64,000 nt of DNA from positions 1 through 64,000 of the forward strand of contig NZ_JAECVR010000018.1 of assembly GCF_016055185.1 (NCBI RefSeq), in the 5' to 3' direction. Position 1 is the first letter of the stretch. Every line of letters starts with the position of its first letter. Under the pieces are notes generated by a model that searched no databases, was not told where the DNA came from, and was given only the letters and a program-made list of their open reading frames with translations. The translations under genes were made by a program, and so were the position numbers. This DNA is from Paenactinomyces guangxiensis. GTDB taxonomy: Bacteria; Bacillota; Bacilli; Thermoactinomycetales; Thermoactinomycetaceae. Of the stretch, positions 38,236-47,997 are shown piece after piece.

Positions 38236-38302
38236 CTTATTGAATAATGCTAATTTCTAATTGGAAATTGTTTGTCTTTATGACAAGAGAGGTAGGGGAC
38301 AG

Positions 38303-39175
38303 GTGACAACAGTAATATCATCGAAATTAGTTTCTATGAAAGATATGCTAACTGAAGCTAAAGAAGGAAAATATGCGGTTGGATCATTTAACATAAACAG
38401 CTTTCAATGGGCTGAAGCTATTTTAGAAGCGGCTCAAGAAGAACAATCTCCTGTTATTGTAGCATCTTCTGATAGACTTGTAGATTATTTAGGCGGATTT
38501 AAAACGATTGCAATAATGATTAATAGTATTGTAGAAGCAAAGAATATTACCGTACCAGTCGCTTTACACCTGGACCATGGAGGCGGTGTGGAACGTTGTA
38601 AAGAGGCGATTGATGCTGGATATACTTCTGTCATGATTGATGGATCTCATCATCCGATTGATGAAAATATTGAAATGACCAAGCAAGTAGCTGATTATGC
38701 AAGACTTCGTGGCGTTTCAGTTGAAGCGGAAGTTGGAACCGTAGGTGGTAATGAAGACGGGCTTATTGGTGGAATTCAATACGCAGACCCAGAGGAATGT
38801 TTGCGTATTGTTAAAGAAACAGGGATTGATGCACTAGCAGCAGCTCTTGGTTCTGTTCATGGTCCATACCAAGGCGAGCCGAAGTTAGGATTTGCTGAAA
38901 TGAAAGAGATTTCAGAGTTGACCAATGTACCACTTGTCTTACATGGTGGATCTGGTATCCCTGATTACCAAATCCAAAAGGCTATTGAACTTGGTCATGC
39001 AAAGATTAATGTGAATACGGAATGTTTGCAAGCATGGGCTAAAGCTGTTCGTGAAGTACTCGATAAGGACAAAGAAGTGTACGATGCACGTACCATCCTA
39101 TCTCCTGGTAAAGAAGCTGTTAAACGAACAGTAAAAGCAAAAATTAGAGAATTTAAATCAAGTCATAAAGCGTAA
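38303..39175 (+). CDS. iolJ: 2-deoxy-5-keto-D-gluconate-6-phosphate aldolase IolJ
   Basis: A 290-residue class II aldolase that cleaves the phosphorylated intermediate to dihydroxyacetone phosphate and malonic semialdehyde. Zinc and substrate motifs: [31 protein letters not shown] and [13 protein letters not shown] 38303 is chosen; it gives the 290-residue length of B. subtilis IolJ, with the LVSMKDML segment aligned. GAGGTAGGGGA lies upstream. Fructose-bisphosphate aldolase is the alternative, but the operon decides. Confidence 0.9.
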   Translation: MTTVISSKLVSMKDMLTEAKEGKYAVGSFNINSFQWAEAILEAAQEEQSPVIVASSDRLVDYLGGFKTIAIMINSIVEAKNITVPVALHLDHGGGVERCKEAIDAGYTSVMIDGSHHPIDENIEMTKQVADYARLRGVSVEAEVGTVGGNEDGLIGGIQYADPEECLRIVKETGIDALAAALGSVHGPYQGEPKLGFAEMKEISELTNVPLVLHGGSGIPDYQIQKAIELGHAKINVNTECLQAWAKAVREVLDKDKEVYDARTILSPGKEAVKRTVKAKIREFKSSHKA

Positions 39176-39377
39176 TAAAGGGGGATGTCTATATATTACC
39201 AAAGACATCCTCTTATTTAAAATTTTATGAAATTATAAATAAGTAAGAATTGATTTCATAAAGTATGTTTCAACTGTCGTGACATACAGCTATCAGTATG
39301 CATTCAGCATGGATTGGAAACTGATTGTCCCAAATTTGCCAATAATCTCCTATTCGATAAAGTCAAAATAAAAAAGA

Positions 39378-39431
39378 TTGACTGAAAGCGTTATTAATAT
39401 TACTATTTATATAGATAACCAAAACATACTC
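39378..39431 (+). promoter_or_regulatory. Promoter, cre and IolR-like operator of the iolG unit
   Basis: -35 TTGACT (39378-39383), 17-bp spacer, -10 TACTAT (39401-39406). TGAAAGCGTTATTA (39383-39396) fits the cre consensus at all but one position, and ATAACCAAAACAT follows at 39415. Layout and sequence copy the iolA promoter. The rest of the gap 39176-39377 shows no gene. Confidence 0.75.
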
Positions 39432-39537
39432 AAAAGTTAATAGATACTTAATGATTTTTATAAAAACTCGCATCACAACCCGATCTTTTTAACAAACTAT
39501 GAAAGCGTTTTTTTAGCATGATAAACGGAGGAGAATC

Positions 39538-40563
39538 ATGATGAACGGAATTAGAGTAGGAATTGTAGGATTAGGTAGATTAGGAAGAACACATGCCATA
39601 AATTTAGCCCAAAATGTTCCAGATGCGAAACTGGTAGCGGCCTGTAGTTTTGTAGATGATGAATTGGAGTATGCCAAAAAAGAACTGGGTGTAACAGATA
39701 CATATAAATCCTATGAAGAAATGGTTGAAAGTCCAAATCTTGATGCAGTATGCATCGTTTCGCCATCCGGCTGCCATCCGGAGCAAATCCGTGTAGCGAT
39801 GGAAAAAGGATTACATGTATTCAGTGAAAAGCCAATTGGATTAGATATTGAGGATATTGAAAAAACAATTGAAGTAATTAATTCTCATCCTGATCAAATT
39901 TTCCAGCTTGGATTTATGAGAAGATACGATGAATCCTATCAATATGCTAAAAAAATGGTGGACGAAGGAGAATTAGGTGAATTAACAGTTATTCGCTGCT
40001 ACGGCATTGACCCAAGTTCAGGATTGGAAAGCTTCGTTAAATTTGCTCGATCCAGCAATAGCGGCGGTCTATTCTTAGATATGTCAATCCATGATATAGA
40101 CTTGGTTAGATGGTTTTCGAAAAAAGAAGTCAGCCGTGTGTGGGCGATAGGCAAAAATGCTGCTTATCCGGAGTTAGATGAATTAAATGAATTAGAAACA
40201 GGTGTGGCTATGATGCAATTAGAAAATAAAACAATCGCGATTTTAGTTGCAGGACGAAATGCAGTACATGGTTATCATGTAGAAACAGAATTAATTGGAA
40301 CAAAAGGAATGCTGCGTGTAGCTGCTGCCCCGGAGAAAAATCTAGTAACCGTTTTTGATGAAAATGGTGCGGTAAGACCTGCTTCACAGAACTTCCCTGA
40401 GCGCTTTAGAGATGCGTTTGTCAATGAAATGAAGGAGTTTATTTCTTGCATTAAAGAAAAGCGGCAACCAGAAGTAAACGCTTTTGATGGTCTACAAAGT
40501 ACTAGAATAGCTATAGCATGTCAACAATCTGTTGAAACAAATCAAATTGTTGAGGTTAAGTAA
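39538..40563 (+). CDS. iolG: Inositol 2-dehydrogenase IolG
   Basis: A 341-residue GFO/IDH/MocA-family NAD enzyme that oxidises myo-inositol to scyllo-inosose, the first step. N-terminal Rossmann GLGRLGRTHA, catalytic EKPIGLD with Lys, and DMSIHDIDLVRWF with the His/Asp pair typical of inositol dehydrogenases. ATG behind GGAGGAG. Heads the second iol unit. Confidence 0.9.
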   Translation: MMNGIRVGIVGLGRLGRTHAINLAQNVPDAKLVAACSFVDDELEYAKKELGVTDTYKSYEEMVESPNLDAVCIVSPSGCHPEQIRVAMEKGLHVFSEKPIGLDIEDIEKTIEVINSHPDQIFQLGFMRRYDESYQYAKKMVDEGELGELTVIRCYGIDPSSGLESFVKFARSSNSGGLFLDMSIHDIDLVRWFSKKEVSRVWAIGKNAAYPELDELNELETGVAMMQLENKTIAILVAGRNAVHGYHVETELIGTKGMLRVAAAPEKNLVTVFDENGAVRPASQNFPERFRDAFVNEMKEFISCIKEKRQPEVNAFDGLQSTRIAIACQQSVETNQIVEVK

Positions 40564-40719
40564 AGGTAACAATTTTTAGAGTTTAAATCTAAAAAGGAAT
40601 CCCATCGTACCATCATTCAAACGCAATGAATTCCTGAAAAGTTAAAAAGATACTTATCAAATAAACTTAATTCAAAAAATTCGAAAATCAACTCATCTAT
40701 TTTTAGGGGGGAATACACA

Positions 40720-41628
40720 ATGACAGCAGAAACAAAAATTAAGTTCGGTTGTGCTCCTATTGCTTGGACAAATGATGATATGCCTGAATTAGGCCGGGAA
40801 AATACATTTGAACAATGTATTAGTGAAATGGCGTTAGCCGGCTATACAGGAACAGAGATTGGAAATAAATATCCCCGTGACCCGGAAACATTAAAGAAAT
40901 ATTTAGAACTTAGGAATCTCCAAGTGGCAAGTGCCTGGTTTAGTTCATTTTTAACAACGAAACCATTTGAAGAAACAAAACAAGCATTTATTGAACATCG
41001 TGATTTCTTGCATGCCATGGGTGCAAAAGTAATTGTTGTATCTGAGCAAGGACACAGTGTTCAAGGACAAATGGATACACCGGTATTTAAAGAAAAACCA
41101 GTATTCACTGATTCTGAATGGGATAAATTAACACAAGGATTAGAGACATTAGGGGAATTAGCTCACGAAAAAGGAATGGAAATTGTTTACCATCCCCATA
41201 TGGGAACGGGTGTTCAAACAACTGCTGAAATTGACCGGTTAATGGAAAATACTTCCCCTGATAAAGTATCGTTGTTATTTGATACAGGTCATCTTGTATT
41301 CTCAGGTGAAGATCCAATCGAAATCTATCGCAAATACCATTCACGTATCAAACATATCCATTTTAAAGATATTCGTGAGACTGTTGCAAAAGAGGTTAAG
41401 GATAATCAAGATAGTTTTCTATCAGGAGTTAAAAAAGGTGTATTTACGGTTCCTGGTGACGGTATGATTGATTTTGGCCCAATTTTGAAAGCGATTGTTG
41501 AAAGCGGATACGAGGGCTGGATTGTTGTTGAGGCAGAACAAGATCCAGCTAAGGCAAATCCATTTGAATACGCTTTAAAGGGAAGAAAGTATATTGATCA
41601 AGTAATGCCCCAAAAACAGTTGGTCTAA
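40720..41628 (+). CDS. iolE: Inosose dehydratase IolE
   Basis: A 302-residue xylose-isomerase-like barrel enzyme that dehydrates scyllo-inosose to the diketone used by IolD. Conserved [17 protein letters not shown] at the N-terminus, metal-site [24 protein letters not shown] and [11 protein letters not shown] behind AGGGGGG. Confidence 0.93.
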   Translation: MTAETKIKFGCAPIAWTNDDMPELGRENTFEQCISEMALAGYTGTEIGNKYPRDPETLKKYLELRNLQVASAWFSSFLTTKPFEETKQAFIEHRDFLHAMGAKVIVVSEQGHSVQGQMDTPVFKEKPVFTDSEWDKLTQGLETLGELAHEKGMEIVYHPHMGTGVQTTAEIDRLMENTSPDKVSLLFDTGHLVFSGEDPIEIYRKYHSRIKHIHFKDIRETVAKEVKDNQDSFLSGVKKGVFTVPGDGMIDFGPILKAIVESGYEGWIVVEAEQDPAKANPFEYALKGRKYIDQVMPQKQLV

Positions 41629-41820
41629 AAAACCTGATTGGGACACGTATGGCATATTTCGACACATTCCTGTTGATTTTATAGGGATAAGCTAAACGAT
41701 CCTTATTTAATTAAGATTATGAGATTAGTATTGATTAAGTTTTATATTTTAGTTAGACGTTATCAATAAATATTTTTTATAAGAGAAGCAAGATTTTTCT
41801 TGCAGCGGGAGGGTAAATCT

Positions 41821-43416
41821 TTGAGTCTATTTATAATTATTATGTTTATTGTCATAATTGGTGTCATTTGGCTGTATGCATTTAAAAGAAGTAGAATGGT
41901 GGATAATACCAGTTCGGAAGGTTTTTTTCTCGGGGGGCGAAGTTTAACAGGTATAACGATTGCTGGTTCGATTATTATGACTAATTTGTCAACAGAACAA
42001 ATTGTTGGACAAAATGGTCAAAGTTTTGTTGGCGGTATGGAAGTAATGGCGTGGGAAGTAACCGCAGCGATTGCTTGTGTGCTTTTGGCACTTGTCTTCC
42101 TTCCTAAATATTTAAAATACGGCGTGAATACAGTATCTGATTTTATTGAAATACGTTATGATACAACAACAAAAAGAATTGTATCCGCTTTATTTATTTT
42201 TACCTATATGACTTCATTTTTACCAGTTGTTTTATATTCAGGTTCATTAGTTTTTAATAAAATATTCCACACCGATGAAGCGTTAGGTATTGACCCGTTA
42301 GTAGCAGTTGCACTTATTTCGGCAATGATTGGTATGGTTGGTCTTCTATATTTGTTAGTTGGTGGATTATCATTAAGTGCTTTTAGTGACACGATTTATG
42401 GTGTCGGTTTACTTGTAGGTGGTCTTTCCATCCCTATTATAGGCTTGACGATACTAGGAGATGGTAGCTTTTTTGATGGAATGGAAACAGTTAAAGATCA
42501 AACACCACATTTATTAAATGCAATTGGTGAAGTCGACTCAAAAATTGTTCCTTGGCCAACTTTATTTATGGGTATGTTATTCAATAACCTCTTCTTCTGG
42601 TGTACAAACCAGATGATTGTTCAAAAAACATTGGCCGGAAAAAGTCTTCAAGAAGGACAAAAAGGAGCATTATATGTTGGATTCTTTAAAATCTTTGGGG
42701 CCTTGTTCTTAGTATTCCCGGGAATTATTGCCTTTAATATGTTTGGTGATACACTTGCAACACCAGATAATGCGTATCCAACTTTAGTTACGGCTGTATT
42801 GCCAGAGTGGGCATATGGAATTTTCGCTGCAATTATTTTTGGTGCCATCTTAAGTTCATTTGTAGGGGCATTGAATGCAACAGCTACATTGTTTACTCTA
42901 GATTTCTACAAACCGGTTATTAAAAAGAATGCAACAGATAAGCAGGTAGCAAGAGCAGGGAAATTCATTACAATTGCAGTTGGTTTAATTTCAGTTCTAA
43001 TAGCGCCATTCATTTCATTCGCACCAGCTGGACTATATGCTGTTGTACAAGAATTTAATGGAGTATACAGCATGCCATTATTAGCGGTTGTTTTACTAGG
43101 CTTTTATTCAAAACGTGTAACACCGCTGGCAGCGAAAGTAACATTTGTCTTCCACATTGTAATCTATGGATTGTCTAAGATTGTCTTAGCGGACATCCAT
43201 TATCTATATGTATTAGGATTCTTGTTCCCTGCAGATGTTCTAGTTATGTGGTTAATTGGAAAAGTAAAACCATTGGATACTCCATATGAGTTCCAAGAAA
43301 ATATGAATAAAGTTGATTTAACACCATGGAAGCACAGAAAATGGGTGGCTGCATTAGTTATTATTGCAATGGTTGGTATGTATGTATTCTTCTCTCCACT
43401 AGGTGTGGCAGATTAA
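41821..43416 (+). CDS. Sodium:solute symporter (SSS family), probable inositol carrier
   Basis: A 531-residue membrane protein with about 13-14 helices of the SSS/SLC5 family. The TTG start lies behind GGGAGGG at 41807-41813. Motifs: SEGFFLGGRSLTG after helix 1, NLSTEQIVGQNGQ in the substrate region, and GALNATATLFTLDFYKP. Placed between iolE and a dehydrogenase gene, it most likely imports myo-inositol with sodium. It takes the place of IolF/IolT (MFS) found in B. subtilis. Substrate is inference from context. Confidence 0.85.
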   Translation: MSLFIIIMFIVIIGVIWLYAFKRSRMVDNTSSEGFFLGGRSLTGITIAGSIIMTNLSTEQIVGQNGQSFVGGMEVMAWEVTAAIACVLLALVFLPKYLKYGVNTVSDFIEIRYDTTTKRIVSALFIFTYMTSFLPVVLYSGSLVFNKIFHTDEALGIDPLVAVALISAMIGMVGLLYLLVGGLSLSAFSDTIYGVGLLVGGLSIPIIGLTILGDGSFFDGMETVKDQTPHLLNAIGEVDSKIVPWPTLFMGMLFNNLFFWCTNQMIVQKTLAGKSLQEGQKGALYVGFFKIFGALFLVFPGIIAFNMFGDTLATPDNAYPTLVTAVLPEWAYGIFAAIIFGAILSSFVGALNATATLFTLDFYKPVIKKNATDKQVARAGKFITIAVGLISVLIAPFISFAPAGLYAVVQEFNGVYSMPLLAVVLLGFYSKRVTPLAAKVTFVFHIVIYGLSKIVLADIHYLYVLGFLFPADVLVMWLIGKVKPLDTPYEFQENMNKVDLTPWKHRKWVAALVIIAMVGMYVFFSPLGVAD

Positions 43417-43453
43417 ACAAATAATTTTGGTAATATGAAAGGAAGCCTTGAAT

Positions 43454-44483
43454 ATGACGGATTCAAAAATCGTAGTGGGTGTTATTGGTGCTGGTAGAAT
43501 TGGCAAATTACATATTGATAACATGAAAAGTATGAAAAATGTACGTCTTAAAACAGTTGCTGATGTATTTGCAGATCAATTAGATGAGTGGTTTCAATCT
43601 TCTGGTGTTGAAAACATAACCAAAGATTACCAAGATATTATCAATGATCCGGAAATTGATGCAATCTTTATTTGTTCTCCAACTGATACACATACAAGTA
43701 TTATTAAAGAAGCAGCTAACAGCGGAAAGCACATCTTCTGTGAAAAGCCAATTAGTTTTTCAGATGAAGAAACATTGGAAGCTTATGAAGTGGTGAAAAA
43801 GACAGGTGTAAAATTCCAAATTGGTTTCAATCGAAGATATGACCGCAACTTTAGTAAAGTAAGAAGTTTAGTGGAAAAGAAAGAAATTGGTGTTTTGCAT
43901 ATTTTAAAAATAACTTCTAGAGATCCTGCCCCCCCCCTCATTAGACTATGTATCACGTTCTGGAGGCATCTTTGTTGACATGTCCATTCATGACTTTGAT
44001 ATGGCACGTTTTATCACGGGCTCTGAAGTAGAAGAAGTGTATGTTCTTGGAACTGCACTGGTTAATCCGAAAATTGCTGATTTAGGTGATATTGATACAG
44101 CAATTATTTCTTTAAAATTTGCAAATGGGGCAATCGGTGTTATTGACAACAGCCGTCAGGCTGTCTATGGCTATGATCAACGTCTTGAAGCATTTGGATC
44201 AAATGGTTCTGTTAACGTAAACAATGAAACAGAATCAAGAGTGGAAGTTTTATCTAGAGAAGGTGTGAAGGAAGATAATCCATTACACTTCTTCTTAGAG
44301 AGATACAAGGATGCGTATATTCGCGAAGTAAAGGAATTCTTTGATGCAATCGAGAATGATACTGAAGTACCGTGTAATTTCGTAGACGGTATTATGGCGC
44401 AAAGAATTGCCATGGCTGCTAAAAAATCACTAGAAACTGGACAGCCGGTAAAAGTTGAAAAATTATCACAGTATGATTTATAA
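43454..44483 (+). pseudogene. Second inositol-type dehydrogenase, frameshifted in a C9 run
   Basis: A GFO/IDH/MocA-family gene (IolG/IolX/IolW relatives) split after about 160 codons. The start half has GVIGAGRIGKLH and EKPISFSDEE; the second half opens at DYVSRSGGIF and DMSIHDFDMARF. The break is a run of nine C (43929-43937). Eight C would restore one frame of 342 residues, the family length. So this is either a real slippage mutation, a phase-variable or transcriptionally corrected site, or a sequencing error. ATG 43454 after AAAGGAAG. Likely for scyllo-inositol or another isomer. Confidence 0.85.
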
Positions 44484-44540
44484 ATTGATTCGATTACCTA
44501 TACGGTAAGTTGGTCCCTGTTAATAAAAGTATAAATAAAC

Positions 44541-44574
44541 GGCCTTTTCTCGTGATAATGAGGAAAGGCCTTTT
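44541..44574. terminator. Bidirectional terminator between the iol unit and iolR
   Basis: GGCCTTTTCTC pairs with GAGGAAAGGCC over 11 bp (one G-U), with TTTT on the plus side and A/T-rich flank on the minus side. Confidence 0.8.
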
Positions 44575-44586
44575 GACTTAATCCCT

Positions 44587-45357
44587 TTACTTTTCAGCTA
44601 TAACAATCTGAATTCCGTTCTTTTCCGCGTAATTCTGGTAGACTTCACTAGGCATCATATCAGTAACCAGGTAATCCATTTTATCTAATTTAGAATAGGT
44701 CATTAACCCATATTTGTCAAATTTATCATGGTCTACTAATAAAAATACTTCAGAGCTTCTATTAACAATAGTAGCTTTTAATTCGCTTTCAATTGGTGAA
44801 GCATTCGTAACACCATTTGATAAGGAAACTCCTGTTGATGCCATAAATGCCTTATTAATATTATAGGCATTTATAATATCCATATATTTCAAGCTTCCGA
44901 ATGAATTTGTTTTTCTTTCAAGGATTCCTCCTGCTGTAATCACATTTAAATTTTCAAAAGGAAGTGCACGAACGATAAAATCGAGATTATTGGTGATAAC
45001 CGTGACCTGTTTCTTATTGATAAATTCAATCATTTCAATTGTGGTTGTTCCTGAATCGATAAAAATAATATCTCCGTCCTTTACATAATTTGCTGCTGCT
45101 TTCCCGATCATTTCCTTTTCTTTTTTATTACGCACTTGACGGTCATGGAAAGATTCTAATAATTTTGCACGCTTGTCATCGTTTACTGCTACACCACCGT
45201 AAACCTTTTTAAAATGCCCATTTTCAACGAGTTTCCGAACATCACGCCGAATCGTGTTTTTAGACACCTTAAACACGTTCATCAATTCATCTAAAGAGAC
45301 AGATTTGTGTTCTATAATATACTCTTCAATTTTATTGATCCGTTTATCTTTAATCAT
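44587..45357 (-). CDS. iolR: DeoR-family repressor IolR
   Basis: A 256-residue DeoR-type regulator: N-terminal winged HTH (SVSLDELMNVFKVSKNTIRRDVRKL), then a sugar-phosphate isomerase-like effector domain with IFIDSGTTTIEMIEFI and VITNN. In Bacillus, IolR releases DNA on binding 2-deoxy-5-keto-gluconate-6-phosphate made by IolC. Convergent with the iol genes and sharing operator-like repeats with them. AAGGGTGAATTGCA precedes the ATG. Confidence 0.88.
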   Translation of the reverse strand: MIKDKRINKIEEYIIEHKSVSLDELMNVFKVSKNTIRRDVRKLVENGHFKKVYGGVAVNDDKRAKLLESFHDRQVRNKKEKEMIGKAAANYVKDGDIIFIDSGTTTIEMIEFINKKQVTVITNNLDFIVRALPFENLNVITAGGILERKTNSFGSLKYMDIINAYNINKAFMASTGVSLSNGVTNASPIESELKATIVNRSSEVFLLVDHDKFDKYGLMTYSKLDKMDYLVTDMMPSEVYQNYAEKNGIQIVIAEK

Positions 45358-45381
45358 TGCAATTCACCCTTTTGTTTTCAA

Positions 45382-45460
45382 ATAATACTTATAGTTGGTA
45401 TCGCTCTCAACAGATTTATATAATTATATATTACCAACAAATTACCAAAACTTCATCATG
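45382..45460 (-). promoter_or_regulatory. iolR promoter with cre-like site and IolR-like repeats
   Basis: On the minus strand TTGAGA (45410-45405), 17-bp spacer, TATTAT (45387-45382). TGAGAGCGATACCA overlapping the -35 fits cre at 12 of 14 positions. Upstream on the plus strand, TTACCAACAAATTACCAAAA repeats the IolR-like motif twice, which suggests autoregulation. Nothing else is seen in 45461-45630. Confidence 0.65.
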
Positions 45461-45630
45461 TGAATATTTACAATGTCTTTTTTAACTGATGAACGAGTAC
45501 TAAATAATAATGGAAAAAGCCTTTTTGGCTACAATTATTTGTATGTTTGTCATGATTTTTTATTTTACAACATTTCAGGATACAGGTTGCAGCTTGCATA
45601 GCTGTTATATTAAAATAAGGATAGAGAAAA

Positions 45631-45648
45631 TACCGATACGTACTGGTA
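45631..45648 (+). promoter_or_regulatory. TetR operator, copy 1
   Basis: TACCGATACGTACTGGTA is an imperfect palindrome (half-sites TACCGATA and TACCAGTA) in front of the TetR gene. Its exact reverse complement stands at 46313-46330. Confidence 0.75.
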
Positions 45649-45672
45649 CTCGTTGAAATGGAATGATGAAAT

Positions 45673-46293
45673 TTGCTGTTTACTACGCAGATGCCGGCAG
45701 AGCCCCGGGATAAGATGTTTTATGCGGCACTCCATCTGTTTACAACAAAAGGATTTAAAGAAACCTCAATCCTTGAAATCGTTGAGCAGGCCCGTGTGTC
45801 GAAAACCACATTTTATCACTATTTCCACAGTAAAGAGGAGTTGCTTGTCCGCCTCTGCAAGCAACTCGCTGAAGAAATGCTCGAAGAAGTGGAGATCGCA
45901 GTTCAGTCAGAAGAAAAATTAAGTTATAAAGCCTATGCAGGAATTCACCGCTACATTGAAATATGTGTGACACGGTCGACGGTTGCCAAATTGTTGCTGA
46001 TGGAATCTGTCGGTGTAAGCCAGGCAGTTGAAGAAGTCCGGCGAGAGGCACACCGGCGCTTTGCAGATCTGATTGACCGGACGGTTCAAAGTGTCATATT
46101 GACATCGCTTTCCGCTGAGGAAGTCCGGGTTGTTTCACAGGCGATGGTGGGGGCGATCAACGAGGTTGTCATTCAGAACATTTTTGAATCCGGCGAAAAT
46201 GTTCACCTTGATCAGCTTGCCCGTCTGCTTAACCGGATTGTGGTTGGTGCATTTGTAAATTTATCGTTGAGAGAGCAAAGAGTCAGCCGTTAG
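45673..46293 (+). CDS. TetR-family regulator of fatty acid degradation (FadR-like)
   Basis: A 206-residue TetR regulator. The HTH (about 14-58) contains FTTKGFKETSILEIVEQA and VSKTTFYHYFHSKEELL; the rest is a helical ligand domain. The operator in front of it recurs in front of the beta-oxidation operon, so it probably represses itself and that operon and responds to long-chain acyl-CoA (inference by analogy with Bacillus FadR). The start is uncertain: TTG 45673 or ATG 45691, neither with a strong ribosome site. Confidence 0.82.
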   Translation: MLFTTQMPAEPRDKMFYAALHLFTTKGFKETSILEIVEQARVSKTTFYHYFHSKEELLVRLCKQLAEEMLEEVEIAVQSEEKLSYKAYAGIHRYIEICVTRSTVAKLLLMESVGVSQAVEEVRREAHRRFADLIDRTVQSVILTSLSAEEVRVVSQAMVGAINEVVIQNIFESGENVHLDQLARLLNRIVVGAFVNLSLREQRVSR

Positions 46294-46312
46294 ACCTTCT
46301 TTAATTATTGAA

Positions 46313-46330
46313 TACCAGTACGTATCGGTA
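46313..46330 (+). promoter_or_regulatory. TetR operator, copy 2
   Basis: TACCAGTACGTATCGGTA, the exact reverse complement of 45631-45648, lies 17 bp before the acyl-CoA dehydrogenase start, overlapping the position expected for a promoter start. Confidence 0.78.
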
Positions 46331-46347
46331 TCCATAAGGAGGGGAAT

Positions 46348-47520
46348 ATGCTGAATCAAGACAGGCAGATAACTTTGGGTCTCAGTTTTCAGCTTTCAGC
46401 TGAGCAGACAGAATTGCGCAAATGGGCCCATGGGTTTGCGGAAAAGGAGATCCGTCCGATAGCCGCTGAATATGACGAACGGGAAGAATTCCCGATGGAA
46501 ATCCTCCGCAAAGCGGCAAAGGTGGGACTGATCAGTTATGCTGCCCCCGAGGAGTACGGAGGAGGGGGACTGACAAGTGTAATGGCCGCCTGTTTAATCG
46601 GTGAAGAGTTATTCTGGGGATGTGCCGGAATCGCCACTTCCCTTTCTGTGGCTGGTCTGGCCGGGCTGCCTGTTTATTATATGGGTTCGGAAGAACAGAA
46701 GCGAAAATGGATTTCCTTCCTGTGCGACCCGAACCATCCCCGTCTGGGAGCCATGGCACTGACGGAACCGGGGGCAGGGTCTGATGTGAAAGCGATCCAA
46801 ACCAGGGCGGTCCGGGATGGAGATGATTGGGTGATCAATGGCCGCAAATGTTTTATTACCAACGGCGGGATTGCTGATCTGTATGTGGTATTTGCCAGAA
46901 CTGATCCGGACGGGGGATACCAGGGTGTTTCCGCTTTTATTGTTCCCGGGGATACACCGGGGCTCTCGGCAGGAAAGAAAGAACGGAAAATGGGCATTCG
47001 TGCTTCACATACCGGTGATGTCATTTTTGAGGATGTGCGGGTTCCTCATGAAAACTTGCTGGGTGAAGAAAATATGGCTTTTTTCGGTGCGATGAAAATG
47101 CTGGAATACTCGCGTCCGGCGGTGGCTGCTGCTGCTGTGGGGGTGGCCCGGGCAGCCTATGAATATGCGTTGAACTATGCCAGACAACGGGTTCAGTTCG
47201 GCCGTCCGATCATCAAAAATCAGGCGATTTCCTTTATGTTGGCCGATATGAAAACAAAAATTGATGCTGCACGGCTGCTAACCTGGCGGGCAGCTGATTT
47301 AGCCGACCGGGGTGAATCGTGTGCTGTTGAAGGCAGCATGGCCAAATCGTTTGCAGCAGAGATGGCGATGGAAGTGACGACAAATGCTGTTCAGATCCTC
47401 GGTGGATACGGATACATGCGGGATTACCCGGTGGAAAAATGGATGCGGGATGCCAAAATATTGTCGATTTACGAGGGGACGACACAAATTCAGAAAAAAG
47501 TGATAGCCACAAGTTTCTGA
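46348..47520 (+). CDS. Acyl-CoA dehydrogenase
   Basis: A 390-residue FAD enzyme that makes trans-2-enoyl-CoA, the first step of beta-oxidation. Signatures ALTEPGAGSD and QILGGYGYMRDYPVEK; catalytic Glu in SIYEGTTQIQ near the C-terminus. ATG behind AAGGAGGGG. Leads a six-gene operon. Confidence 0.9.
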   Translation: MLNQDRQITLGLSFQLSAEQTELRKWAHGFAEKEIRPIAAEYDEREEFPMEILRKAAKVGLISYAAPEEYGGGGLTSVMAACLIGEELFWGCAGIATSLSVAGLAGLPVYYMGSEEQKRKWISFLCDPNHPRLGAMALTEPGAGSDVKAIQTRAVRDGDDWVINGRKCFITNGGIADLYVVFARTDPDGGYQGVSAFIVPGDTPGLSAGKKERKMGIRASHTGDVIFEDVRVPHENLLGEENMAFFGAMKMLEYSRPAVAAAAVGVARAAYEYALNYARQRVQFGRPIIKNQAISFMLADMKTKIDAARLLTWRAADLADRGESCAVEGSMAKSFAAEMAMEVTTNAVQILGGYGYMRDYPVEKWMRDAKILSIYEGTTQIQKKVIATSF

Positions 47521-47553
47521 TTACTGGGAAATTTTTGAAGAGAGGAATGTAAA

Positions 47554-47910
47554 ATGATGGAAAATTACAGTACAGAGGAAATTTTTCAAAAAATCGAGCA
47601 GGCCCTGAATGAGAATGCCAAACCGGTAGAAGGCATGAATGTGATTTATCAATATGACTTGTCCGGAGACGATGGGGCAACGTATCAGCTTCATTTGTCC
47701 GGGGGGCAGGCGAAGGTTGAAAAGGGCTCTCCGGCCGAGGCTGATTGTACACTGCAAATATCGGTGAATGATTTCAAAGAAATGCTCCTGGGAAATATAA
47801 GCGGAACCGCCGCCTTTATGTCCGGTAAGTTAAAGATTAAAGGAAATATCGGGCTGGCGATGAAGTTAGAAAACATATTGCGGCAATATGATGTAAAACA
47901 ATATCTCTAA
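47554..47910 (+). CDS. SCP2 sterol-carrier-domain protein
   Basis: A 118-residue protein formed by one SCP2 domain (typical AEADCTLQISVNDFKEMLLG and the KLKIKGNIGLAMKL tail). SCP2 proteins bind acyl-CoA or lipid in a hydrophobic tunnel and may present substrate to the oxidation enzymes of this operon. ATG after GAGAGGAATG. Confidence 0.82.
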   Translation: MMENYSTEEIFQKIEQALNENAKPVEGMNVIYQYDLSGDDGATYQLHLSGGQAKVEKGSPAEADCTLQISVNDFKEMLLGNISGTAAFMSGKLKIKGNIGLAMKLENILRQYDVKQYL

Positions 47911-47997
47911 TAATTGAAGAACGGATCGGGACACCTGACTCACCAACAATTTGAGATGCCGTAAGGAGCAACCACTCTTCTGTTCGGGAGGTCTCTG

